Of a stretch of 64,000 bases of DNA, positions 53,870 through 64,000 are shown one piece after another. Made by a program: the position numbers and the translations under genes. Below the pieces are notes generated by a model. The model worked only from the letters and a program-made list of their open reading frames with translations, was not told the origin of the DNA and searched no databases. This stretch comes from Pachyseris speciosa (taxonomy: Eukaryota; Cnidaria; Anthozoa; Scleractinia; Pachyseridae), in the NCBI GenBank assembly GCA_016490735.1, contig JAEMWC010000048.1, positions 715,001 to 779,000 of the forward strand, given 5' to 3'. Every line of letters starts with the position of its first letter. Position 1 is the stretch's first letter.

Positions 53870-54480
53870 TAGTGAGAACAATTTGATTCTTGAGCTATAT
53901 ATCTCTTCAAATGTTGCAATACACCCATTTATGCTTGAACCACAAAACGACTCGTCCTCGGACGAAGAAGTTGACTTCTGCATGACTCAAGTTTAACAAG
54001 AAACAGAAGAAACCGAAGCCGAGCTTACCATTCCATCGATGGCGCCTAGGCCGATCACGAATAGTGCATCCGCGGCAATTGCCAGGTTATGTCTACAGAG
54101 ACCGAAAGCATTTGCTGGCAGGAGATGGCCGTTCTGGGCGACCGACTTTAAAAAGTCAACTATTCTAATAACCGAACGCGTAGAGATTATAAATTCGCAC
54201 AATATGCTCGTCAGGCGTGCAGGCGAACTTTCACTAGTACTAGGATAATTTTTGTCCATTTATCCACGAACGCTGCACAGATACATAACAGAATACGAGT
54301 CCTTTCAACTTGTCTGTTTGTTAGCGGATGTTTTAAGTACTGCTCTTGTTGGACTTTATCATGTGGACGGTGATCCACTAAAAGGTCTCCACAGATTGCG
54401 CCGTAAGGGTTTACAACTGAGTAATTTCGTGATGTATAAATTCAACTTAAGCGATGCCCAAAACTAAATTTACCACACTA
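53870..54480 (+). pseudogene. Unrecognised decayed coding-like region
   Basis: Broken plus-strand frames give an acidic stretch (EPQNDSSSDEEVDFCMTQV, stop, QETEETEAELTIPS) and then MAPRPITNSASAAIARLCLQ. The composition suggests remains of a real protein-coding sequence, possibly transposon-derived. I cannot name a family. Confidence 0.3.
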
Positions 54481-55009
54481 CCAACTGAACCAAGAGAAAC
54501 ATTTGTTGCTTATTTAAGAGATTTCTTAAAAGAGCGATTATATAAATATGCTTCGCGCGCTTGATTTTGTGAACATTTCCTCCGGAGAGCGGGCTGCTGT
54601 GCACAGGTTAGAATATTATAGTCTGGACTTCGCTACGGAAACTCGAATGTTTTGTTCAACGTATGTTCATTTCTTGGAACGATTTTTGGTTCCAGTCAAT
54701 TGTTGCCGATGAAACTCAGGCACTTGTAGTCAGGCTACATAGTATTCCTGGTCTCGCTTACAAATACGCAATTAGTAAATTGCGAGATTAACTATTTACA
54801 ATCACGAGAGAGTGATTGTGGACGTCAACACCTACCACCGCGGGTGCCACCGGTTTATTTCTCTACATGAAAAAGTGTAAACAAGGTTCATTTCATTTAA
54901 TGCATGCAAGTAACTAAGATGGAAATGAATAAACTTTTGAATCCTCAAGGCTTTTATTCTCTTGGGATTATTAAATCATACCATTTTCTGAAATTACTAT
55001 TTCAGAAGC

Positions 55010-55219
55010 ATGAGATTAGCTGCCTACATACTGACAGTTCACGTGTTGGAAATACAACTGTACAACAGCCTTGGAAAAGGGAATAGACGGGTGATTCCTT
55101 CTTGTGCTGTCTCGGCAATCCAAAATGAATACCCAGAAGAAAGTGGTAATGATACATGCTTTAAAGATGCGATGCCGAGGGAAATGATTTTTTGCCGGGA
55201 TAATAGTTTGCAACACTGA
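55010..55219 (+). pseudogene. Fragment resembling a P2X7 C-terminal-like domain
   Basis: A short frame contains NSLGKGNRRVIPSCAVSAIQ followed by NEYPEESGNDTCFKD. This resembles the LG+..R.V+PSCAV..IR..FP motif of the P2X7 intracellular-type domain that is widespread in cnidarian proteins. The zinc-binding cysteines expected upstream are not visible and the frame stops soon after, so it is a remnant at most. Confidence 0.4.
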
Positions 55220-55710
55220 CTTGAACCTGTTTGCCTATACAAAAATAAATGAAACCGAAGAGACCTTAACTCCCTTGAAGCCCCCTTCTTTGAAAATCGA
55301 AGGAAATTCGAGAGTACATGCTAAAGGCATTGTTTATCTATTGCGAGCTGAAAACGGAAGGGACAGCTTCATCAAATCAGCTGTCGAATGGTGGTTCCTT
55401 CCTCTCCCCTTTCTTCCGAGGGGCTGTGCCTGTAAGGTAATAAACAAGGGACGATTAAAGTTATTATTACGCACCCCACCAAACCAGGAAGGCTATGACC
55501 TCATGTATGAAATTAACATGGCTATCCCTGTGAATTTAGATAATTACTTTCTCACTATCCCGACAAAATATACGGCCACAAACATTGTATGCCGGAATGT
55601 TTGCGTGATAAAATATGCACGGCTAATGCATATAATTGTATTTTTTATAGTTAGTTTTGAGTTTTTACAATTACTGTGAAGCGCTTGTGGACTTTTTGGA
55701 AAAAGTGCTA

Positions 55711-55747
<37 letters not shown>

Positions 55748-55763
55748 GTTATTATTATTATTA

Positions 55764-55802
<39 letters not shown>
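55711..55802. repeat. (ATT)n microsatellite
   Basis: About 30 att units with a few gtt interruptions. The poly-Asn and poly-Ile frames are artefacts. Confidence 0.9.
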
Positions 55803-55805
<3 letters not shown>

Positions 55806-56280
55806 CTATGAGTTCGTGTGTCCAAAAAATGGAGAAAGCCGTTCAGTATAGTAAACTAAGAAAATAGAAGAGGAAAGCAAGGAACTCCATAGTAAGCATA
55901 TTTTTAATAAAGGCAGCAAACACGAATGAAAACAATCTCAGGTACCTGAAGATTTCGCGTGTAGTCCTCTGATGTAACTTCAATTGGTCGGAACAGTCAA
56001 AGCAGTTCAAGGGCTTCGTTAATTTACACTCACGTTTTTATTTATTGCGAGCCACAATCTTCTCATTCTTTCATACGAGGGTAGTACATGAAATGCAACC
56101 CGTCCTTTAGCATTTGTGTAAGTGTTGTTACAGCTAACAGGAAGACATTGAATCAAACTAACTCAATCTTTACAGAAATCCACAGAAATCCTCTGTTTGC
56201 CAAAGATCAGCTTGTCTAATACTACGTCATAGCCTCGATATCATTTCTGAGTTCCAAGATGGCGGCCGCGCACTCTCAAA

Positions 56281-56707
56281 CGCGCCAGTTGGCCATGTTC
56301 TAAACGAGTAAGGGCCTGGGAACGAATCCAAACTTCATTGAAAATCAATGGCATTGAACTAAATCGATTCTCACATGAAAGGACCTCTCAAAATAAGTAC
56401 TTTCAGCAAGTTTGACTATGTTTGTTTGAAAAGTCGCCAGTTGCCATGCATTTAGATCTTTAAATAATCCCATACAAATGTCTCTATTTCGGAAAGTGTG
56501 TCCCTCCAAACCATACAAAGTCTCTAATTTTCACAATTTTCAAAAGCTTTTGTTTCAGCTCCAATTTAACTGAACAGCGTCAAAGTTGGCAAGGTGACCA
56601 TTTTTGAGATGCTCTTTTATGCAGTGTCAACAATTTTTTTCTAATCCATAAATTTTAAAACTCATTCCTAGGCCCTCACTCGTTTAGAACATGGCCAAAT
56701 TGGCGCG
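56281..56707. mobile_element. MITE with inverted ends of about 43 bp
   Basis: Left end cgcgccagttggccatgttc followed by taaacgagtaagggcct is mirrored on the right by aggccctcactcgttta and gaacatggccaaattggcgcg (with one or two changes). No coding sequence. Confidence 0.7.
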
Positions 56708-57044
56708 ATTTTAAAGTCATCTGAATAGAATTCAGAATGGCGCTTAACCAAATGAATACCAGGTTCAAAATCCTATGTACATGGCCTTTCATTTAAGGTA
56801 AAATTTTTCTAGACCCTTGTTTCCCTTTAAACTTATTGGGTCGGTTATCAAAAGGTAGTTTAGACGGTGTCTAAACCATTTTAAGTTCTGCCATCAATCA
56901 CATCTCAACATTTTCTGCTGCTGACGGTAACAAGAAGGCTTGCATCCCCGACTTGAAAACTATTTATCCACTTAAAATAAACCACTTATAAACAGATTTG
57001 GAGTCCCACTGATTGTCTTAAGCCGCGGCCTAAGTTACACTTAA

Positions 57045-57362
57045 GGGAGCTTTAGCAACGAGGACGACGACGGCGACGGTAACGAAAACGTCACTTCAAA
57101 ATATAACTTCTTGTTTTGTGAGCCTATCGCGATTATTCCAAACGACGTCAAAGTAAGGAAAAAGCCAAAGAAAAATTTACCGTCATGCACCCACGTTCTC
57201 GAGGAAACCTAAAATTTGGTTATTTCACTTTGTTGTTTTGCAGAGGACGGCAAACAGTTAAATGCACCAAAATCTAAAACGCACATGCAGAGCTATCGTT
57301 TTTGCTCATTAAACCTACGGTCTTGTGGTGTCCTCGTTGCCTTTGTCGTCCTCGTTTGTTTA
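57045..57362. mobile_element. MITE with agctttagcaacga ends, copy 1
   Basis: Left end gggagctttagcaacgagg and a degenerate right end (cctcgttgcctttgtcgtcc). Same family as 59003-59368, in which both ends are intact. Confidence 0.65.
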
Positions 57363-57490
57363 AATATTGGAAAGTCACTCGATTGATAGTCGGGTGAGAT
57401 GGCTGACATGAATTTACGATTCGATACAAGCTGTTTCATATTCTCAGAGGTGTTTCCAATCATCATTTGTGGCGAAGAATTGTGATGTTA

Positions 57491-57937
57491 CAGGGGCACC
57501 CAACGACAAGTTTCGGTCGATATCTGTTCGGTGGAGGGTAATTCGCCTTGGGTTTTCGGCGTCGATTAAAGAGGGCACTCGGATTTTCGTAACTAAAACG
57601 TGACCTAAGAGATTCGCAATTGGGAAATCATAACCCCTGAGGTTTACGGAAAGGTCGTAATTGCTGTTTTTGGCAGTCAAAAACGTCAGCTAGCATTTTC
57701 GGAAAGAAAATAGTTCCCTAGAAAGGTTGTCGAAAGTTCATTTCAGCTTGCATTTTCTCAAAGAAAGATTTTGTTCCCTAACATTTTCGGGCAAGTAAAC
57801 TTTCAGCTAGGGAATCCGAACAGATGAACTTTTTCTAGCTTATGAAAACATCACTTCAAACAAACTTCAAACACCACAAGGTACTTAAAAATTCCTTTCT
57901 ACATCTTTTGGTTGATTTGGCTCGTTGGGTGCCCCTG
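57491..57937. mobile_element. MITE with 16-bp inverted ends and 6-bp target duplication
   Basis: The ends CAGGGGCACCCAACGA and TCGTTGGGTGCCCCTG are exact reverse complements. ATGTTA stands on both sides (57485-57490 and 57938-57943). The interior has no transposase. Confidence 0.75.
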
Positions 57938-58443
57938 ATGTTATTGTAGACTACCTTGTGTACATTCTCTGGAACTCGAGTAAGCTCTCTGCCATCCACT
58001 ACAGCAACTGATGAATTTCACGCTGATAGTTCTTGTTCTTGGAACATTGTAGGTTTGTTGTCTCGTTCTGCCGAGCCATAAGCCGGAGAAGCAAAGAAGT
58101 TTTTATCAGTAACAATCGATGAAAGTTCACAAAAATTGAGCCAAACCAAATTTTTCCTTCTTCACTGAAAAGTTGATCACTTTCCCAACCCCAAGAACCT
58201 ATGCTTATCGGTTTTAACTGCCATCAGATTTCACTTTTTCTAGTCCAGTTCTGCTAAAAAATTACCTTTAACTTCAAACCAATCCAAACTTTATTTCTCG
58301 GAAATAAACCCGAAACTTATCCTTAGATTTATACGGTTTTGGATTACTTTCTAGCTTCTTTCCCCTAACGACGGATGTATATTTCACGTGAGAAATCTCG
58401 AAACAATTGTGAACTTGTAACGACCGATAAAAAGATCTCTTAC

Positions 58444-58572
58444 CTTGACACAGAGCACCTGAACCAAGAAAAGATATCCCAACACCAAGTACTTGTTTGA
58501 TAATAAACTGTAGTCGTCGTCGTTGTGGTGTAGTGCTGAGTCGCAGTAGTAAACCTAGAACAGACGTGCTGT
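58444..58572 (-). CDS. Candidate coding exon, unknown
   Basis: A 129-nt open segment with a strong acceptor (tatttcttttgcag) and donor (CAAG|gtaagag), phase 1-1 like most exons of the large gene. It encodes STSVLGLLLRLSTTPQRRRL and later a hydrophobic GVGISFLGSGALCQ. No domain is recognised. It could be an upstream exon of the large gene, part of another gene, or chance. Confidence 0.3.
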
Positions 58573-58935
58573 CTGCAAAAGAAATATTATGCAAGACGTT
58601 GATTTCTGAAGCCTGAGCCAATGTGTGGTAACAAACAACCAGGAGATGAAGGTTAACTAGGGAGGGGATAGGGTGGGGGTTGAAAAGGAGGGAGTCTAGC
58701 AACACAAACCGCGTTTAAAGTTCACCTAGCCCCAAATATTTTTCCGCTAATATAAAACTTTGAACGCATTGCATAAACCGGCACTTCCAGTTTCAAAACA
58801 TACAAAAAGGAAGCATCATTGGATACACTGTCGAGTCAGAAGGAGCGTGGATCTATTCCTGACTTGACGTCACAAACTACTTTGCATGCGTGTAAACAAA
58901 GACGCGATGCAAATCAGTTTTTGACGTCAAATCAG

Positions 58936-59470
58936 GACTACAATCTTGGTCAGAAGAAAATGGAACAATTAACCCCCTTCCCCCCTACCCCCCTAAGCAA
59001 TAGCGAGCTTTAGCAACGACGACGGCAACGACAACGAGAACGCCATAAAACAATAGGCTTAATTAGCAAAAACAATGACTTTGCACGTGCGTTTTACATT
59101 TTCGTACATTTCTTTGCCGTCCTCTGCAAAACAACAACGTGAATCGACCAAATTTTAGGTTTTCTCGAGAACGTGAGCGTGTGACTGTAAAGTTTTCTTT
59201 CTTTTTCCTTACTTTAACGGTGTTCATAACAATTTAGTCCCGGAATAGTTCGCCGGTATTTTCCAAGTTAAGCAAATTGGAATAATAGCGAAAGCGTTAC
59301 AAAAACGAGAAGTTCTATTTTGAAGTGAAGTTTTCGTTGCCGTCGCCATCGTCGTTGCTAAAGCTCCCTAATGACGAAGGCGCGCGAAGAGCAAAACGCG
59401 TCATTTTGGCATCATTGAAATGGGGGGGAGGGGTGGTCCAACTGTTCCATTTATTGTGTCCAAGATTTTA
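58936..59470. mobile_element. Repeat copy interrupted by a MITE
   Basis: The outer sequence (tcttggtcagaagaaaatgg, ggcgcgcgaagagcaaa, ccatttattgtgtccaagat) matches 63727-63890. Between the two halves stands the 59003-59368 MITE, absent from the other copy. Confidence 0.7.
59003..59368. mobile_element. MITE with agctttagcaacga ends, copy 2 (intact ends)
   Basis: gagctttagcaacgacgacg on the left is mirrored by cgtcgttgctaaagctc on the right. TA stands on each side, consistent with a TA target duplication. Confidence 0.7.
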
Positions 59471-59626
59471 TCAAGGCTGTGAACGTCACGAAACAATGAG
59501 AGGGGATAATTAGATAGAAATCTGTCAACTCCTTCAACGCGATTAAACACCGGTCTCTGACGCAGTCACGCGCGTCCTCTGTTTACGGTGTGCACTCTAA
59601 GCTAGCAGGGGAAGAGATAAAGAACG

Positions 59627-60690
59627 TTGTTCTTACCGAAAAATATCTTACAACATGCCAGGGAGGAAAAGAATACCCGAGGAAGCAAACGCTACAATTT
59701 AGAGCGCATAAAAGCACAACATGCACCTCTCACGCTAGAAGAAATTGCTCTACGATGTAGAATTTCCAAAACAAGTGTGCAACGCATAGCAAGCACAGAG
59801 GACAATATGCCAGAGAACCGTAGAGAGGTTTGTGGAAGGAAGAAAAAACTCACTCCAGAACAAGAGGCATTAATTCTGAGAAAGTATAGTAGAATTGAGA
59901 GACCAAGAGGGCTCATTTTCCTCACTGCGTCTGATGCGGGAAAGGACAGGAATTCATCATGTCACCGACCGAACTGTTAGGCGTTTACTGAATAAAAATG
60001 GTTACTTCAATCTTCCTTCAGGCACGCAAAAAAGGGGCTAATGAGTCAAACAGACAAAGACCAGAGAGTGGAGTTTGCCCGAAAATTGCAAGCAGAATAC
60101 TCCCCGAGTGTTTGGACAGACCGTCCGTCGCTTTCTACTTGGATGGTGTCTTATTGGTGTACAAGACTAATCCACTGGACCAAGAACGCGCCCCCCAAAA
60201 AGGGAGAGTATGGAGAAAAAGATCTGAAGGCCTCACACAAGGGTGCTTGGCAAAAGGCAGTAAATCAGCTGGAACGGGAGGAAAAGTGGCCATGTTCATG
60301 GTAGCAATAAGTCACGGCAAAGGAGTGCTTGTTTGTGAAAGAGACGAAAAACTGGTTGGAAACTATTTCGCATCTTTTATTGACCAGCATTTCAACACAA
60401 TGTTTGAACGATCATGCAAAGGATTGATTCGACTGTGGCTGCAAGACGGTGATCCTTCACAAAACAGCAAAGCAGCCCTGAGGCTTTGGCCCGTTGCCAT
60501 TCTGAACTTTTAAAAATCCCACCGCGAAGTCCAGACTTGAATCCGATAGAGAACATATTCCACATTGTCTCAAAGAAGTTGGCGAAAGATGCGCTTGGAA
60601 GAGGCATAACGCGTGGATCATATGAGCAGTTTTGTGAAAGGGTAAAAAGAACGATTAGTGATATTTCACAACAACTGATAGATTGAACTA
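59627..60690 (+). pseudogene. Tc1/mariner-type transposase, frameshifted
   Basis: At least three frames together cover the protein: an N-terminal helix-turn-helix (LTLEEIALRCRISKTSVQRI), a middle part (TDRTVRRLLNKNGYF; QRVEFARKLQAEYSPSVW), the catalytic domain (VAFYLDGVLLVYKTNPLDQE; LWLQDGDPSQNSKAALR) and its end (SPDLNPIENIFHIVSKKLAK). D-G-DPSQN and PDLNPIEN are hallmark motifs of Tc1-like transposases. Frameshifts lie near 59940, 60130 and 60485. I see no terminal inverted repeats, so it is a dead copy. Confidence 0.75.
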
Positions 60691-60719
60691 TACAGTGTAT
60701 GAGTTCTCGCCAGGCCGAC

Positions 60720-61840
60720 ATATATTTATTTATTTATTTATTTTATTTGCCACACTAATTACAAAAATATAGGAAAAGAAGAGAAAAAAAAAAAAAAGAA
60801 GTGGCGAGGAGACCTAACAGAAACTATAGGAGCTTATGAGAGGTTAGGCCTCCTCGAACTATGAGCTAGAGCTGTTTCACATCAATTGAAGAAAAGAAGG
60901 CGAAAAGTCGAAGATGGAAAGATTTATAAACTGTTTTCGTACTTACTCAATAATTTAATCTTCAGGAAATAGTGGCGAAAGACTGAAATATTGAAGCTTA
61001 AGATGTGTAGGGCACTTGAATTAAGTTTAAATGACATTTTGACGTTTTTGCGACGGTTTACGATATATTTCATACGATTTAAAGCGTGTTTGTGACGGTT
61101 TTTAACGATTTGTTGCGATTTCGGGCTAATTTAAATAAAATATGAGTTAATGTTTGTTATTTATTTCCAAAAATCAAAATCGTAGAAAATCGTTTAAAAT
61201 CGTTGTTAATTGTTCGTAAACCGTGCCAGTGTACAAATTTGTAAACCAAAATCGTTTTCAATTTTCAAAATCGAAAATATCTTTATAACAGAAATAAAAT
61301 ATCAGCCGACAAACACTCTTTTTTTTTTTATAAGAATATTGTTTTTCCGGCCCAGGCTGAATGTTCCTTTTTTTCTGTCGATTTTAGACTGAAAATATTC
61401 TTGTAATATTCTTAATTATAGCTTATGACATTTCCGTTTAAGGACGTATTGGGGTATCCCATTACAAGTTAAGTGTTTGCTATTTTGTACTGCACAAATA
61501 CATTACATATACCGCTCATCATTGAACATTTGGCTATTGCTAGCTAGTTAAAGTAAAAAGTCAAGCAAAAACATATCATTATATGGTATTTACAGATTTT
61601 CAACGCACGAAATTATATTCTTTTCACAATTTCAGCCTCAGATTTATTCTTAAAATATTCTTAAAATCTCGCAAATTTCAGCCTCGATATTCTTATAAAA
61701 TATACTTTTATAAAAAAAAAAAAAGAGTGTATCGCCAATGGGAAGTTTATTTTCCTTAAAATAGCGCGATTGACATTTCCTGTGCGTTGGTGGCGCTCGC
61801 GATCAGGCGTAGCGCGCGAAACGTAAGACAGTTGAAATAC
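60720..61840. other. AT-rich region without recognised gene
   Basis: It contains (TTTA)n at 60722-60746, a poly-A run near 60786 and repeated acggttt/cgattt words around 61040-61260. No supported frame. Confidence 0.5.
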
Positions 61841-61966
61841 AACGAGTGACTAGGATTCAACTATCGCACTCGTCTAGTTTGATATGGGGTTTTCTTTCTT
61901 TTCTTTTCTTTGTTTTCTTTTTTTTTCTGTTCGTGTTATCTTTTTTCGGGAAATTTGTTCTCTTAA

Positions 61967-62966
61967 CTCATTCACGACGGGCATGTTTTAAGTGTTTCTC
62001 TGTAATTTTCTTGGGTTTTAGGTCAAGTTGATCTGGGTATTCCATATAAGGGGTTACCACGGAAATTTCTGCTGGTCCACAACATCGTAGACTCTATCTT
62101 TCATGTCACGCTTGTCACGCTAGCTGTCGTTTATTTGTAAACGATCAGTCGGCTACAACTCGGTAGGTATTCCATTTATAAGTGTGTTTTCGAGCCATTT
62201 TCCACCTCAAAAGCCCCCTGCCTGGCATCATAAAGCTGGGTTGGTGGGTAGAGGCAATCCTCTGGAAAAAGACAGAGGTGAGAAGCAATTTCACACTAAG
62301 TGAGCCGCCGAAAGGTTTCGATCGAGTCATGATGATTCACGAAGGGAAGTTGTGTTCCTAGCCGATCTGTGAGTAGATTCTGGGACCTCGCATGGCAATT
62401 TTGACGAGTTTTGACATGTCAATAATGCAATCGCTGCAATATTTTGCCAGCAGGACCGGGTGGCTTGACACGGTTCTAAAAAATATCTGAAATGGAAATT
62501 GGCGGACTAACACGCGGCAGTTATCCAAGGATATCCCAGAATTCGTTTGGGTCACAAAGCGAACATGTCAGACCAGTGAGAGCAACTGAAATCAAATAGC
62601 GTTACCCAGGTCGGGTTAAGGAAGTGAGCAGGAAAATTGGAACAGATTGCAAGAAGTTGAGTCGAAGTTTACTGCCAATATGGACTTTTAGCTTGAAGAG
62701 GGTTTTTTGTCTTCAAAACTTCAAAACAAAGTTGCTTATATTTGGTGCTGTTCTAGAGCGTTTTTTGGTTTTGCAACAGAATAAACAGTCATATTCAAGG
62801 AAAATTGGGACTTTCAGTAGGTTTACGGAGTGATTAAGTCTCAGAAACTCAGTATTTGGCAATAATAATCGCTCATTTCAAACATAGTCCGGGATTTGGA
62901 AAAGTTACAGGTTTTCAAAGCACCGGTCTTCAGTAACCGAAAATTGCAGAGCCCGTCGTGAAAGAG
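61967..62966. mobile_element. 1,000-bp non-autonomous DNA transposon flanked by TTAA
   Basis: Inverted ends CTCATTCACGACGGGC and GCCCGTCGTGAAAGAG (one mismatch) are each bordered by TTAA (61963-61966 and 62967-62970). TTAA target sites point to the piggyBac group. The interior matches 10028-11236 and has no transposase. Confidence 0.75.
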
Positions 62967-63250
62967 TTAAACAGTTTATTCAAGCCAAACTTTTTTTTTT
63001 GTTATTCGGATTCTCTTTTAATTAGTCCGACTTTTCGAAAATAAGTGGTGCAATGGAGTTTACCTTAGACTTGATTAATTAACAATTACTTTATTTCATT
63101 CAATATTATATTCTACGTGAATATCTTTTCCAATTCAATAGTAAAAGCAACTTACATTGGGAAATTGACAAATGAATCGGCACACAAATCGCAAGCGATC
63201 ACAGCTTGACCAGTTCATCGGAAAATTGATTGATTCATTTATTGACTTAC

Positions 63251-63413
63251 AATTAATTCAGCAAAACATCTAGCACACGGTTGAATAGACAATTGTTCGT
63301 TCTGCGGAGTCTGCCTCTGAAACTGAAAAGCCTTCCATCGTACTGCCATCATTTCTGTCTCCATTTGGTCGATGACCCCTCCCTTCACGTACACGAAGTC
63401 ATGCTTTGTGGAT
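63251..63413 (-). CDS. Candidate coding exon, unknown
   Basis: A 163-nt segment, phase 2 in and 0 out, between tttttaaag and the donor gtaagt. It encodes STKHDFVYVKGGVIDQMETE, then MMAVRWKAFQFQRQTPQNEQ and CARCFAEL. The composition is that of a normal protein and the other frames are closed. I do not recognise the family. It is more likely part of a neighbouring gene than of the large gene. Confidence 0.35.
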
Positions 63414-63726
63414 CTTTAAAAACTGAAAGTGATTTTGTGACCTACTAGATACATACTGAGAGAGCAGCTCCATCGCTATGTTCCGGCGAACTTCGTCGAC
63501 AAGTACAAGCAGAAATATTGAACCGTTACGGTCCTTTAAATTTCCCGCGCAATAACTAGGACATGTAGCACATGATAAGTGTCATGGAAAGCTTTGTTTC
63601 AATCTCGCCTGGGTATGCATTCACCGTAAGGTTTGCATTCTGATATTAAGTTTAACTTTTCATCGTGCAACTGCTAGCTTAATCTCGCCATTACCATATT
63701 GCCAGTAGGACAATCTTGGTCAGACT

Positions 63727-63890
63727 AAAATGGACAATCTTGGTCAGAATAAAATGGAACAAGTAACCCCCCCCCCCCCCCCCAAGCAATGATGAAGGCG
63801 CGCAAAGAGCAAACGCGCCATTTTGGCATCATTGAAATAAGGGGGAGGGGGGGGGGGTCCAAATGTTCCATTTATTGTGTCCAAGATTGT
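63727..63890. repeat. Uninterrupted copy of the 58936-59470 repeat
   Basis: Carries the joined site aagcaatgatgaaggcgcg, with a C run of about 17 and a G run inside its arms. It serves as the empty-site reference for the MITE at 59003-59368. Confidence 0.7.
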
Positions 63891-64000
63891 AGACCCACGC
63901 CCCTCACCAGCCTGGTCGTGTGACAGATGATTGCTAGGTTTCCTTACTTTTATAGCCTATAAAAAGTCAAGATGACCCCAAAACAGGCGCAAATATGCGT

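Noticed and set aside
54039..54467. Plus-strand frames starting MAPRPITNSA
   Set aside because: Not rejected as ancient coding DNA, but rejected as a gene: interrupted by stops, no splice structure and no recognised family.
58819..59013. Frame starting MDTLSSQKERGS
   Set aside because: Falls in a MITE-interrupted repeat whose other copy is not open.
1..64000. CRISPR arrays, bacterial operons, integrons or prophage
   Set aside because: No regularly spaced direct repeats with unique spacers and no bacterial gene structure; the DNA is clearly animal nuclear, with introns.

Overview
This window reads as nuclear DNA of an invertebrate animal, most probably a cnidarian (reef coral or sea anemone). 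The reasons are one very large intron-rich gene for an extracellular protein built from EGF, CCP, immunoglobulin and GCC2/GCC3-type cysteine-rich modules, and a dense load of Penelope-like elements with GIY-YIG domains, APE-type LINEs, hammerhead ribozymes, tRNA-derived repeats and palindromic MITEs. The assignment rests on module and repeat content only; no species can be named.

The main gene lies on the minus strand and fills about 52333 down to 4685. In transcript order it has: eight EGF-type exons (52333-43370), two selectin-type six-cysteine CCP exons (42928-41069), a 1.36-kb exon with another EGF plus a unique region (40150-38790), a small exon (35649-35508), a single 3,996-nt exon (34186-30191) with coiled coil, glycine-rich hydrophobic stretch, RRKR site and two Ig domains, then twelve intact single-exon GCC2/GCC3-like modules of two alternating types (29596-14213), four small juxtamembrane exons (13097-9225), and a last exon (4979-4685) with the transmembrane segment and a tail bearing NPAY and YSSL motifs. 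Splice phases fit from 52333 to 9225. The last junction needs one more exon, and a phase-correct candidate is at 6434-6509. The product should be a type I cell-surface protein for adhesion or recognition. Its first exons and signal peptide were not found, although two isolated minus-strand exon candidates lie upstream (58444-58572 and 63251-63413).

Mobile DNA fills the introns and both flanks. It includes an inverted Penelope-like element with a 10-bp target duplication (6888-8960), a LINE nested in an older LINE with a twin-priming-type inversion (47041-49710), two hammerhead ribozymes (992-1032 plus, 15104-15169 minus), a long inverted repeat with Merlin-like transposase remnants (16391-18755), a broken Tc1/mariner transposase (59627-60690), a 1-kb TTAA-flanked element (61967-62966) with a second copy at 10028-11236, and many MITEs. 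From 52334 to 64000 there is no complete gene. This stretch holds repeats, transposon debris, a decayed P2X7-C-terminal-like fragment and the two exon candidates.
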